NCBI GenBank assembly: GCA_028717305.1
Contig: JAQUOC010000011.1
Coordinates: 1 to 20,576 of the forward strand
From: Dehalococcoidales bacterium
Lineage (GTDB): Bacteria; Chloroflexota; Dehalococcoidia; Dehalococcoidales; UBA5760
Reading direction: 5' to 3'
Length of the DNA stretch: 20,576 bases
In this document: positions 7,735 to 14,292 of the stretch, piece after piece
Position numbering within the stretch: the stretch's first letter is position 1
How the letters are laid out: the number at the start of each line of letters is the position of its first letter
Notes under the pieces: model-generated
Database searches by the model: none
What the model was told of the DNA's origin: nothing
The model's input: only the letters and a program-made list of their open reading frames with translations
Made by a program: the position numbers and the translations under genes

Positions 7735-7764
7735 TTAATGGATGAGCTTTAGCTCATCCATTAA
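7735..7764 (-). promoter_or_regulatory. Perfect leader hairpin upstream of rpsL
   Basis: This is a perfect inverted repeat. The arms TTAATGGATGAGC and GCTCATCCATTAA (13 bp) enclose a 4-nt loop. It ends 26 nt before the rpsL start codon and leaves the AGGAGG site free. No U-tract follows on the minus-strand transcript, so it is not a classical terminator. It is more likely a leader regulatory or stabilising element. Confidence 0.7.
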
Positions 7765-7773
7765 GATACAAAC

Positions 7774-7803
7774 GATAGACTGAGCGGTAAAGCCCAATCT
7801 ATC
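7774..7803 (-). promoter_or_regulatory. Second leader hairpin with strand-specific G-U pairs
   Basis: The minus-strand RNA reads GAUAGAUUGGGC, a UUUACC loop, then GCUCAGUCUAUC. All 12 positions pair, two of them as G-U wobbles. On the plus strand the same two pairs would be C/A mismatches, so the structure fits only RNA of the str-operon direction. It lies 9 nt upstream of the perfect hairpin and within the leader predicted from the promoter at 7839-7868. Confidence 0.65.
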
Positions 7804-7838
7804 CTCTCTTATCTGTAACCGTCGAAAGCTAACGTATG

Positions 7839-7868
7839 AGTCTAACACAGCCAGAAAGGAAATGTCAA
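7839..7868 (-). promoter_or_regulatory. Promoter of the str-S10 ribosomal unit
   Basis: On the minus strand there is a perfect -35 box TTGACA (7863-7868), an 18-bp spacer and a -10 box TAGACT (7839-7844). Transcription would start near 7832. That gives a leader of about 124 nt containing both hairpins before the TTG of rpsL. No other promoter of this quality is visible upstream of rpsL. Confidence 0.75.
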
Positions 7869-7976
7869 CATCCATAGAGGGTATTCAAAGCATTCCACAC
7901 CCTAATCCCCGGCATCTTCTCGCCCTGAATTAAGAAAAGGATAAGAGAATACTTCGATACTATAGCTAGACTATAT

Positions 7977-8492
7977 CTAGTCTATGTTCTCGTTCTGGTA
8001 GGCACCCCGATAACCCTCTGTCTCTCCACTCAACCACAGGAAGACGAGCTGAACAACCCTGGTATTCTTCTGTAAACGGAACCCCTGTGAATTATAGACC
8101 ACCATCAGCGACTGGGAACGGCCAGAGTAGCCAGCATCCCATACCGCGGTACCCACGGTAACCCCGCAACGTAGCAGGCTCGACCGGGGTCTGGCCAATG
8201 CCATAACATTGTTGGGCAGGTGGACAATCTCATTATAGGTAATCAGGTAGATACCCGGTACTAAATCAATAAAACCCAGTCCATCAAAGGCCAGCGTGGC
8301 TAACTCCGGCAGCTGCCTCTCGGCGTTCTCCACCGCTATTTTACCTGACGACTCAAGTAAGGCCACCTCACGCAGGGTAAGATCGATACCGTTCGGCTGG
8401 ATCTGCTCACCAAGGTTCAGATAGCTCTCGACCAGGGGTGGTTTCTGCTCAAGCAACCTGTAGATTTCCTGTCCTGACAAAACGGCTGACAT
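7977..8492 (-). CDS. dUTPase/dCTP deaminase family protein, archaeal dUTPase-like
   Basis: This is a nucleotide-pool enzyme of the dUTPase superfamily, probably removing dUTP. From ATG at 8492 it has 171 residues. It shows QPNGIDLTL (32-40), the RPRSSLLR phosphate-binding motif (101-108), AVWDAGYSG (116-124) and a C-terminal YRGAYQNE lid-like segment. In dCTP deaminases the segment after this Asp motif carries a catalytic Glu (LEFYN type). Here it reads MVVYN (130-134), so deamination looks unlikely and hydrolysis of dUTP more likely; that is my inference. GGAGGG lies 10 bp upstream. An in-frame TTG at 8510 lacks a ribosome binding site. It is the last gene of a three-gene minus-strand group, 58 bp after the methyltransferase. 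Confidence 0.8.
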   Translation of the reverse strand: MSAVLSGQEIYRLLEQKPPLVESYLNLGEQIQPNGIDLTLREVALLESSGKIAVENAERQLPELATLAFDGLGFIDLVPGIYLITYNEIVHLPNNVMALARPRSSLLRCGVTVGTAVWDAGYSGRSQSLMVVYNSQGFRLQKNTRVVQLVFLWLSGETEGYRGAYQNENID

Positions 8493-8550
8493 CACAAAAA
8501 TTCCCTCCAATCACTAACCATCAAGAAACCGCCGCGAATCACAATATGGT

Positions 8551-9081
8551 TCACCTTCCCCAAAAATGTGGAATCCACATCGGCACTCTTTTCATATATT
8601 GCTCGTAATCCTTGCCAAAGCGTTTGAGCAACAACTTCTCTTCGTACCGGGAGCTGCGATACAAAAACGCAACCGCAGCAGCCCAGACAACGAGAGCAGC
8701 TAATGAAATACTTAACACCAGAAGGCCAAGGTAAAGAACTGTTTCGGCAAGATAAATCGGATGGCGGACTGTACCAAATACACTCTTATTGATTACCGAT
8801 GGTTCATCTCTCTTTTCGCCGAATACTATAAACAGCCCCCTGCCGGACAAAAAAGCCGCCAGTCCGAGAAGAACGGCCCCGACGGGTATTCTGACAGCAA
8901 CCGGCACATACTGATTTAGAAATGTAGAGTAATTCAGAAAAAAGGAGTCGGATATCCAGACTGCTGAAAACAGGCAGGCTATTATTATTTGCCCCCTATC
9001 GCCGAGTCTATACTCCCCGGTGAGATCATCCCGCTGCTGCCTTGCTTCAAATGTCCGGCGCCAATAGCTTTTGTCACTCAT
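8551..9081 (-). CDS. Isoprenylcysteine carboxyl methyltransferase (ICMT)/PEMT-like membrane protein
   Basis: The product is a 176-residue integral membrane protein with about four hydrophobic segments (near residues 31-49, 62-85, 108-126 and 126-143). The C-terminal signature GTVRHPIY (103-110), followed by EEKLLLKRFGKDYEQYMKRV (147-166), is that of the ICMT/phospholipid methyltransferase family, where it binds SAM. Bacterial members mostly have unknown substrates, so no specific reaction is assigned. ATG at 9081 lies 11 bp after the flavodoxin stop with no strong ribosome binding site, suggesting translational coupling. Confidence 0.82.
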   Translation of the reverse strand: MSDKSYWRRTFEARQQRDDLTGEYRLGDRGQIIIACLFSAVWISDSFFLNYSTFLNQYVPVAVRIPVGAVLLGLAAFLSGRGLFIVFGEKRDEPSVINKSVFGTVRHPIYLAETVLYLGLLVLSISLAALVVWAAAVAFLYRSSRYEEKLLLKRFGKDYEQYMKRVPMWIPHFWGR

Positions 9082-9092
9082 TTCAACATCTG

Positions 9093-9581
9093 CTATCCGG
9101 GGTGCTTTAAGTGCGATTTGATCGCTTTCCTGGTTTCTTTTACGATTGCTTCGTGATTTTTCTTGCCTGTCCTTACGGCAAATGAATCAACGACTATCCC
9201 GGAACGCTTTTCCACCTTTAAAGTAACATTCCTGACCGCTTTCCTATATTCCTCACCACCCATAGTGAAGAAAACGATTACCTTCCTATTCTTGAAATCC
9301 GTACTGCTAATAAAAGCATTTATTGCCGGCACCGGTCTTGATGCCCAGACAGGAGAACCCAGGAATATCAAATCGTAGTCATGTAAGTCCAACGCAATCG
9401 GTTTTATCTCGCTGCACTTGTCCCGGAACGCCGCGAAACCTCCGGTCATATAGGCAAGGAACCTGTTTCTCTTCCTTGTTTCTTCCACTCTGCAAAGGTC
9501 TGATTTCAACTCCTTTGCAATCGTTCTGGCTACGATTTCCGTGTTACCAGATAACGAATAGAATACTACAAGCTTTTTCAT
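9093..9581 (-). CDS. Flavodoxin family protein
   Basis: This is a predicted FMN-binding electron carrier or small flavodoxin-like oxidoreductase of 162 residues. It starts MKKLVVFYSLSGNTEIVART; the Y-S-L-S-G-N-T-E loop (9-16) is the FMN phosphate-binding site. LIFLGSPVWASRPVPAINAF (residues 71-90) is the second flavin-contacting region, and VIVFFTMGGEE the third. GAGGAGG precedes ATG 9581 at good spacing. It is the first gene of the group with the methyltransferase and dUTPase-like genes. Its partner is not evident from context. Confidence 0.88.
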   Translation of the reverse strand: MKKLVVFYSLSGNTEIVARTIAKELKSDLCRVEETRKRNRFLAYMTGGFAAFRDKCSEIKPIALDLHDYDLIFLGSPVWASRPVPAINAFISSTDFKNRKVIVFFTMGGEEYRKAVRNVTLKVEKRSGIVVDSFAVRTGKKNHEAIVKETRKAIKSHLKHPG

Positions 9582-9600
9582 AGCACCTCCTCGGTAGGAT

Positions 9601-9630
9601 TGGCAACGGCTGGATTTGAACCAGCGACCA
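9601..9630 (-). tRNA. tRNA 3'-end remnant (T arm and acceptor strand only)
   Basis: Read on the minus strand, 9626-9601 gives a perfect 5-bp T stem (GCTGG/CCAGC) around the loop TTCAAAT, then CGTTGCC and A, as positions 49-73 of a tRNA. The five bases before it (TGGTC) fit a variable loop. The sequence further 5' does not fold into an anticodon arm, and the matching 5' acceptor strand GGCAACG is absent, because NYN coding sequence begins at 9660. So this is a fragment, not a functional tRNA. Such 3' fragments are classically left at tRNA-borne integration sites, but no integrase is visible. Confidence 0.55.
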
Positions 9631-9659
9631 AAGTCTTGGCCGGTCAGCTTCAGCCAAAT

Positions 9660-10622
9660 TTAGGGTGCTTTTTTGATTATCTTGTTCCCTTCACGCAACC
9701 ACTTCGTAGATAAATAATCACTCGCGTCGAGAAGGCCCTGGAGAGTCTTATATTGAGAGGCACTCAGTTTATCAACACCGAGAATCCGCGCCGCTTTTAA
9801 AGCAGCTATTGGACCGGGAATAAAACCATCGTGCTGATTAGCTCGCTTCGACCATTCTCTATCAACCTGCTCTGCCAAATCCTTAACCGGTAAATGCGCG
9901 GCGGGAGAAGACTCTTCTGCAGGCTCAATTTCCACGTCGCCAGGTCCCTTAGGCCGAATAAGCCTTAAACTTGAGGAAGCTTCCAGAAACTTGGTAAAGG
10001 TAGAATGCCCATACGAACGGTAGTCGAAGCTTGGATCCAGACGTAAAATCGTTTGGTGCAGTTTACTTCCTAATACTCTGCCATGCTCATTGATAGATGC
10101 CATGAGAGCTCGCTTAATAATATTCTCTATCTCCTTTTCCCGGGCAGGTGACGGCCCTTTAGTTTTACTGATACTCTTATCTAGATCGAGATCCAGATAC
10201 CGGTCGCACGCTTTTATGAGAGTATTCGGCGCCTTCTTTTTCTCTCCCGCGCCGAATACCGTCTTTCCCGCCGAGCGCAACTTACTAACGAGGGGGACAA
10301 AGTCGCTGTCTGCGGACACGATGACAAAGGTATTTACCGGAGAGGTATAAAGCAAATCTACCGCATCGATTACCAATCTAATATCGCTGGAATTCTTGCC
10401 CCCAGATTTCGACCGAAATAACTGGATAGGTTCAATGCCCAGCTCAAAAAGCTGGTCGCGTTTATTTTTCTCAACGGACCAATCCGCATACGCTCTTTTT
10501 ACGATTATTCTACCGACATCGGATATCTGGTCGAACAGCCACTGAATTGAGCCTAAACCAACGTTCTCCAGATCAATCAGTACGGCGATTTGTCTATCAA
10601 TAAATTGCTCCCTATTATCCAT
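9660..10622 (-). CDS. NYN-domain ribonuclease with C-terminal LOTUS/OST-HTH-like domain
   Basis: This 320-residue predicted RNA-acting protein has an N-terminal NYN (PIN-like, LabA/DUF88) domain, residues about 10-147. The acidic residues expected at the metal site are present: Asp17 in AVLIDLEN, Asp80 in SSDIRLVIDAVDLL, and Asp105/Asp107 in IVSADSDF. Residues about 163-225 (REKEIENIIKRAL to FTKFLEASSSLRLI) resemble an OST-HTH/LOTUS RNA-binding domain. Residues 245-320 form a further helical region I cannot name. ATG 10622 has GAGGAGGT upstream, and a good promoter lies at 10656-10684. The architecture resembles the MARF1-type NYN-LOTUS combination. The RNA target is unknown. Confidence 0.85.
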   Translation of the reverse strand: MDNREQFIDRQIAVLIDLENVGLGSIQWLFDQISDVGRIIVKRAYADWSVEKNKRDQLFELGIEPIQLFRSKSGGKNSSDIRLVIDAVDLLYTSPVNTFVIVSADSDFVPLVSKLRSAGKTVFGAGEKKKAPNTLIKACDRYLDLDLDKSISKTKGPSPAREKEIENIIKRALMASINEHGRVLGSKLHQTILRLDPSFDYRSYGHSTFTKFLEASSSLRLIRPKGPGDVEIEPAEESSPAAHLPVKDLAEQVDREWSKRANQHDGFIPGPIAALKAARILGVDKLSASQYKTLQGLLDASDYLSTKWLREGNKIIKKAP

Positions 10623-10655
10623 ATTAAGCTACCTCCTCATGCTCATATTGACCAA

Positions 10656-10684
10656 ATAATATATCCTGGCTCCGTAATTTTCAA
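10656..10684 (-). promoter_or_regulatory. Promoter of the NYN gene
   Basis: On the minus strand TTGAAA (10679-10684), a 17-bp spacer and TATTAT (10656-10661) give two 5-of-6 hexamers. Transcription would start near 10649, leaving a leader of about 27 nt with the GAGGAGGT site. Confidence 0.7.
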
Positions 10685-10800
10685 GAAACAATAATAAGAT
10701 TTCTATTAGATCAGGGCTATCCAGTATTTATCCCGGTCTGCTTAATACATATGGTAGACTCCATAGAGGGGCAAGAATGAACTTTAAGGTAAGTAAGTAA

Positions 10801-10829
10801 TATGATATATTCAAGTATCAATATCATGA
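10801..10829 (+). promoter_or_regulatory. AT-rich cysK upstream region with possible -10 and inverted repeat
   Basis: TATGAT at 10801-10806 is a plausible -10 with a weak -35 17 bp upstream. It overlaps an inverted repeat, ATGATAT (10802-10808) and ATATCAT (10822-10828), ending just before the AGGAGG site at about 10839-10844. It could be an operator or a hairpin in the cysK leader. This is weak evidence only. Confidence 0.3.
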
Positions 10830-10851
10830 TGATACGTCAGGAGGTTAAGGA

Positions 10852-11766
10852 ATGAAGCCAGACCCGATTGAAATCAACGAGGACATACTGCAAACAATCG
10901 GGAATACTCCTATGGTCAGGATCAACAGGTTAAACCCGAACGGGAACGCTACGATATATGCCAAACTCGAAGGGCTAAATCCCACCGGAAGCATAAAAGA
11001 CAGGATTGCCTTGGAGATGATCCAACAAGCTGAGACAGAGGGAAAACTAACAAAAGGAAAAACCATCATTGAGCCGACCTCAGGAAATACCGGGGTGGCA
11101 CTGGCGATGATCGGAGCAATAAAGGGCTACCAGGTCGAAATAGTAATGAGCGAAACCGTCTCAGTAGAGAGAATACAAATGATCAAAGCATTCGGAGGAA
11201 AGGTGACCCTGACCGAAGGCAAATTAGGCACGGACGGAGCCATTATGAAAGCGAGGACATTAGTCAGAGAATACCCCGATAAGTATTTCATGCCGGACCA
11301 GTTTTCCAACGAATACAATAAGCTTGCTCACTACAGGATGACCGGTGAAGAGATATGGAGGCAGACTAACGGCAAGATAGATTACTTTGTTTCATCGATC
11401 GGAACCTCGGGTACGATTATGGGTGTGGGAAAAGCACTAAAGAGACACAACCCACGAATCAAGGTAGTCAGCGCACATCCGGTAAAGGGACATTATATCC
11501 AGGGACTCAAGAATATGGAAGAAGTAATCGTACCCTCACTATACGACCCATCTCAGATCGACATCACCATCATGGTGGAAACGGAGCAAGCCTATGAGAC
11601 GGCCAGACAAGTGGTTAGAAACGAGGGGATTTTCGTCGGGATGAGCAGTGGCGCGGCAATGTATGCCGCTGTCGAAATCGCCAGGCAGATAGAGACGGGC
11701 ACAATAGTGGTTATCTTTCCGGACCGGGGGGAAAAATACTTGAGTACGAAGCTATTTAGCAAATAG
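10852..11766 (+). CDS. cysK: Cysteine synthase (O-acetylserine sulfhydrylase family, PLP enzyme)
   Basis: This enzyme makes L-cysteine from O-acetylserine (or a related activated serine) and sulfide in the cytosol. The 304-residue fold-type II PLP protein has NPTGSIKDR with the PLP lysine at Lys49, the substrate loop TSGNTG (76-81), the phosphate-binding GTSGT (184-188), and FPDRGEKYLST near the C-terminus. The length of about 300 residues fits both CysK and CysM, and the choice of symbol is uncertain. ATG 10852 follows AGGAGG. It is transcribed away from the NYN gene and is followed after 56 bp by mscL, possibly on the same transcript. Confidence 0.9.
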   Translation: MKPDPIEINEDILQTIGNTPMVRINRLNPNGNATIYAKLEGLNPTGSIKDRIALEMIQQAETEGKLTKGKTIIEPTSGNTGVALAMIGAIKGYQVEIVMSETVSVERIQMIKAFGGKVTLTEGKLGTDGAIMKARTLVREYPDKYFMPDQFSNEYNKLAHYRMTGEEIWRQTNGKIDYFVSSIGTSGTIMGVGKALKRHNPRIKVVSAHPVKGHYIQGLKNMEEVIVPSLYDPSQIDITIMVETEQAYETARQVVRNEGIFVGMSSGAAMYAAVEIARQIETGTIVVIFPDRGEKYLSTKLFSK

Positions 11767-11822
11767 AACAGGAATCATAAATATATAACGGTTAATGGTA
11801 GCAGAAACAAAGGAGGACTGGA

Positions 11823-12284
11823 ATGTGGAAAGACTTTAAGGCCTTCATTATGAGGGGCAATGTGGTCGATATGGCCATCGGTATCATTATCGGCGTTGCG
11901 TTCAGTGCTATCGTCAATTCAGCCGTTAAAGACATCATTATGCCGCCAATCGGACTGGCCCTTGGCAACGTAGACTTCTCCAATCTTTTTGTAGTACTGA
12001 AATCGGGCAGTGTCCCGGGGCCATATCTGACTCTTGCCGACGCCCAGACAGCCGGAGCGGTGACACTCAATTATGGATTATTTATCATAACCATCGTCAA
12101 CTTCCTGATAGTAGCCGCGGTCGTCTTCTTTCTTATCATTCGACCGATAGCCCGTATGCAAGCAAAGAAGAAGGCTGTTGAAGCACCGGCACCGACAACC
12201 AAGGAATGTCCTTTTTGCTTCACCAGCATTCCCGTTAAGGCAACCCGCTGCCCTAACTGCACTTCACCGTTAACCGGAAACTAG
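11823..12284 (+). CDS. mscL: Large-conductance mechanosensitive channel with C-terminal zinc ribbon
   Basis: MscL is a homopentameric inner-membrane channel that opens under membrane tension and releases solutes during osmotic downshock. The product has 153 residues. The N-terminal amphipathic helix and TM1 (FKAFIMRGNVVDMAIGIIIG, then VAFSAIVNSAVKDIIMPPIG) are diagnostic. TM2 lies at about 83-108 (FIITIVNFLIVAAVVFFLII). After a short linker there is a four-cysteine zinc ribbon, CPFC (129-132) and CPNC (143-146), in place of the usual C-terminal helical bundle. AAAGGAGG precedes ATG 11823. It follows cysK on the same strand. Confidence 0.95.
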   Translation: MWKDFKAFIMRGNVVDMAIGIIIGVAFSAIVNSAVKDIIMPPIGLALGNVDFSNLFVVLKSGSVPGPYLTLADAQTAGAVTLNYGLFIITIVNFLIVAAVVFFLIIRPIARMQAKKKAVEAPAPTTKECPFCFTSIPVKATRCPNCTSPLTGN

Positions 12285-12416
12285 GAATCAGGATAAAGTA
12301 CCACCGGCTGACTTGAGGGCACTTAACGGCCTAAGTGATGGCGTCACTCTTTGAGCCAGGCTGCCGCTTGATAACCTGCTAAAATTGAGCCGGTAGCCCG
12401 GTTGAGTTGAACGACG

Positions 12417-12434
12417 ACACCGGAAGTCCGGTGT
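12417..12434. repeat. Perfect inverted repeat between convergent mscL and radical SAM genes
   Basis: ACACCGGA and TCCGGTGT are separated by two bases and lie 16 bp from the radical SAM stop. This GC-rich hairpin sits where a bidirectional terminator would be expected, but neither strand shows a following T-tract. The rest of the 165-bp gap holds a weaker repeat, CACTTA/TAAGTG (about 12319-12336), and nothing else I can identify. Confidence 0.5.
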
Positions 12435-12449
12435 GTAATCTGTACTAAT

Positions 12450-14027
12450 CTATAACCGAAACACCTTCGATGGTGTACCGGACCATGATCGTCTCTGGAA
12501 CATGGTCATCTCATAAGGGACCAGACTCTCTCGAACCACCCTGTCCTGTAGTTCGAGAACATAATTATAGTCTATCTCGCAATAGTACCGGTACCAGTCC
12601 TGTATCATGCACGCGACCTGAAACAGGTACTCTTCGTTGCCAAAATCCTTATATTTCCCCTTAAGGTCAGGATGCTCCCGCAGCATTCTGTTCGCCTTGG
12701 AGCCGGGAAAGGGCATTAAGCTTCCCCACTCGAACCGGTCAAAGTTATCAAATTCGGCAAGTTTTTTTAAAAAATCGACCGTCCTCTCTAGACTTTCTTT
12801 ACTCTCGCCCTGTACTCCAACCACGACGCCGGCTATCACGCCAATCCTGTATTTCTGCAACAACTCCATAGCTCTCATATTATCCTCAAGCGTTGCCCTC
12901 TTATTCATACTCTTTAACATATTAGGGTCGCCCGATTCCATACCGACAAAGACACTGACACAACCAGACTCGGCAAGCAACCTGGCAACTTCCTCATCGA
13001 TATCCTCGGCGTCCACATAGTTAGTGTAATGTATGTCCAGTCCCTTCGGTTTTGCCGCGCAGAAGGCCCTGAACCACTCTTTATCCCCGACAAAGTTATC
13101 CGACGGGTCCCAGATAAAATCTACCCGGTATTTCTCGACCAGGGATGAAATCTCACTCCAGACAAGCTTAGGGTTCCTGAGCCGCAAATCATAATAAGGA
13201 ATCGAACAGAATACACAACCGCCATCTTCTTGCAAACGCCAGAAGCATCCCTTCTGAGAATATATGTTAACCGGTCTCTTGAAGGGATCACAGATCGGAT
13301 ATTCAGGATCCTTGCTGTTTTTGAAATACTCTTCCATATCCAGAAGATCCCTGTCCGGGACAGGAAGCTCATCAAGACAGGACAGTTTTATCGGGTTTGA
13401 CTTGATCTCACCATTGTCACGATAAACGAGGTTCTCTATCGAATTCAAAGGTTCAGCGGCAACATACTTCGATAAGGCAAGCTCTCCATCATATCGAACT
13501 ACAGCATCTACGAAGTCATAATATCTTAAAATCTCCCCGGCGAGCGGAGTCGCAGCAGCCCCTCCCAGTACTACTCTCGCCCCTCTTTCCTTAGCAACCC
13601 TGGCTAATTCAATGGCATAGTCATAACCCCCTGCAGTCGTTGATACCCCGACAAGATCAGCGTCAATCCTGCTCTTCACTTCCCCCAGAGTCAGGACGTT
13701 GTTCCCGTCAAGAATCTCCACATCAATACCGGGATTATTCTTTCTGATATAGGTCCCCACGGACAGGATACCCAGAGGCTGGGGCCATCTGGCAAATTTA
13801 GCGATATAGTTATCCGGCCTCCTTGGCAGATTCAACCGGGTCAGGCGCTGGAGCACAGCGGCAAAAAGGTCCCTGGACACGGCTAGCTCAGCCATCCGGA
13901 AGATGAGCTGCCGGGTACGGCGCACGATAGGATGAGGCCATCCGACAAATTTACTTATATATGTATCCGGCCTTCTTGGCGGAGGCAGAACCAGCTGGAC
14001 CTTTTCAATTTTCCTTGCTAATCCCAC
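12450..14027 (-). CDS. B12-binding-domain radical SAM protein with CX9CX2C motif
   Basis: This 525-residue protein belongs to the cobalamin-dependent class of radical SAM enzymes, often methyltransferases or cyclases; the substrate is unknown. Residues about 84-190 are a B12-binding-like Rossmann domain (PLGILSVGTYIRK, VEILDGN, DLVGVSTTAGG, VVLGGAAATPLAGE). The cluster cysteines are Cys261, Cys271 and Cys274, i.e. CX9CX2C instead of the usual CX3CX2C, within QKGCFWRLQEDGGCVFCSIP. The TIM-barrel part continues with WDPSDNF, VFVGMESGD and GVVVGVQGES. The N-terminus is odd: the segment PRRPDTYISKFVGWPHP (17-33) recurs as PRRPDNYIAKFARWPQP (68-84). The start is GTG 14027 with a weak ribosome binding site. 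It is divergent from the formyltransferase gene. Confidence 0.85.
   Translation of the reverse strand: MGLARKIEKVQLVLPPPRRPDTYISKFVGWPHPIVRRTRQLIFRMAELAVSRDLFAAVLQRLTRLNLPRRPDNYIAKFARWPQPLGILSVGTYIRKNNPGIDVEILDGNNVLTLGEVKSRIDADLVGVSTTAGGYDYAIELARVAKERGARVVLGGAAATPLAGEILRYYDFVDAVVRYDGELALSKYVAAEPLNSIENLVYRDNGEIKSNPIKLSCLDELPVPDRDLLDMEEYFKNSKDPEYPICDPFKRPVNIYSQKGCFWRLQEDGGCVFCSIPYYDLRLRNPKLVWSEISSLVEKYRVDFIWDPSDNFVGDKEWFRAFCAAKPKGLDIHYTNYVDAEDIDEEVARLLAESGCVSVFVGMESGDPNMLKSMNKRATLEDNMRAMELLQKYRIGVIAGVVVGVQGESKESLERTVDFLKKLAEFDNFDRFEWGSLMPFPGSKANRMLREHPDLKGKYKDFGNEEYLFQVACMIQDWYRYYCEIDYNYVLELQDRVVRESLVPYEMTMFQRRSWSGTPSKVFRL
13783..13981 (-). repeat. Direct repeat in the 5' part of the radical SAM gene
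   Basis: Two copies of about 46 bp, 13783-13828 and 13936-13981, lie 153 bp (51 codons) apart in the same reading frame. They share blocks such as GGCCATC, CAAATTTA and ATCCGGCCT. The sequence between them is not itself repeated. This looks like a partial duplication of the start of the B12-binding domain. Confidence 0.8.
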
Positions 14028-14292
14028 TTCTTTATCTCATCGACCCGGGATCTATCGCTTTGCTCGCTACGATCCGGTCTCATCCATCAACGATCCCTTC
14101 CTAATAATACGCTACTTGCACCGGTAATAAAATCGTGCCAGACCACCACGCCCCACTCTGAAATGATTCTTCATCATCAACTTTTCCAAATTTGCTTTAG
14201 CGTGATGTATAATAGGTCAAAGCAATGACTAAAGCTACCGAAATCTGCCTGTTACGAGGGTATTCCTCTCAAAGGTAAAATAATGACTAAAT
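14028..14292. other. Divergent intergenic region, radical SAM / formyltransferase
   Basis: This 265-bp gap holds a TATAAT at 14208-14213 on the plus strand, a likely -10 for the formyltransferase gene; no good -35 is visible. Two short ATG-led frames follow, at 14225 (17 codons) and 14283 (19 codons). Both begin Met-Thr-Lys and lie in frames different from the gene. They could be leader peptides or chance. No RNA gene or repeat element was recognised. Confidence 0.45.

Noticed and set aside
7967..7984. Inverted repeat TAGACTA/TAGTCTA over the dUTPase-like stop codon
   Set aside because: AT-rich and only 7 bp, with no T-tract; too weak to call a terminator.
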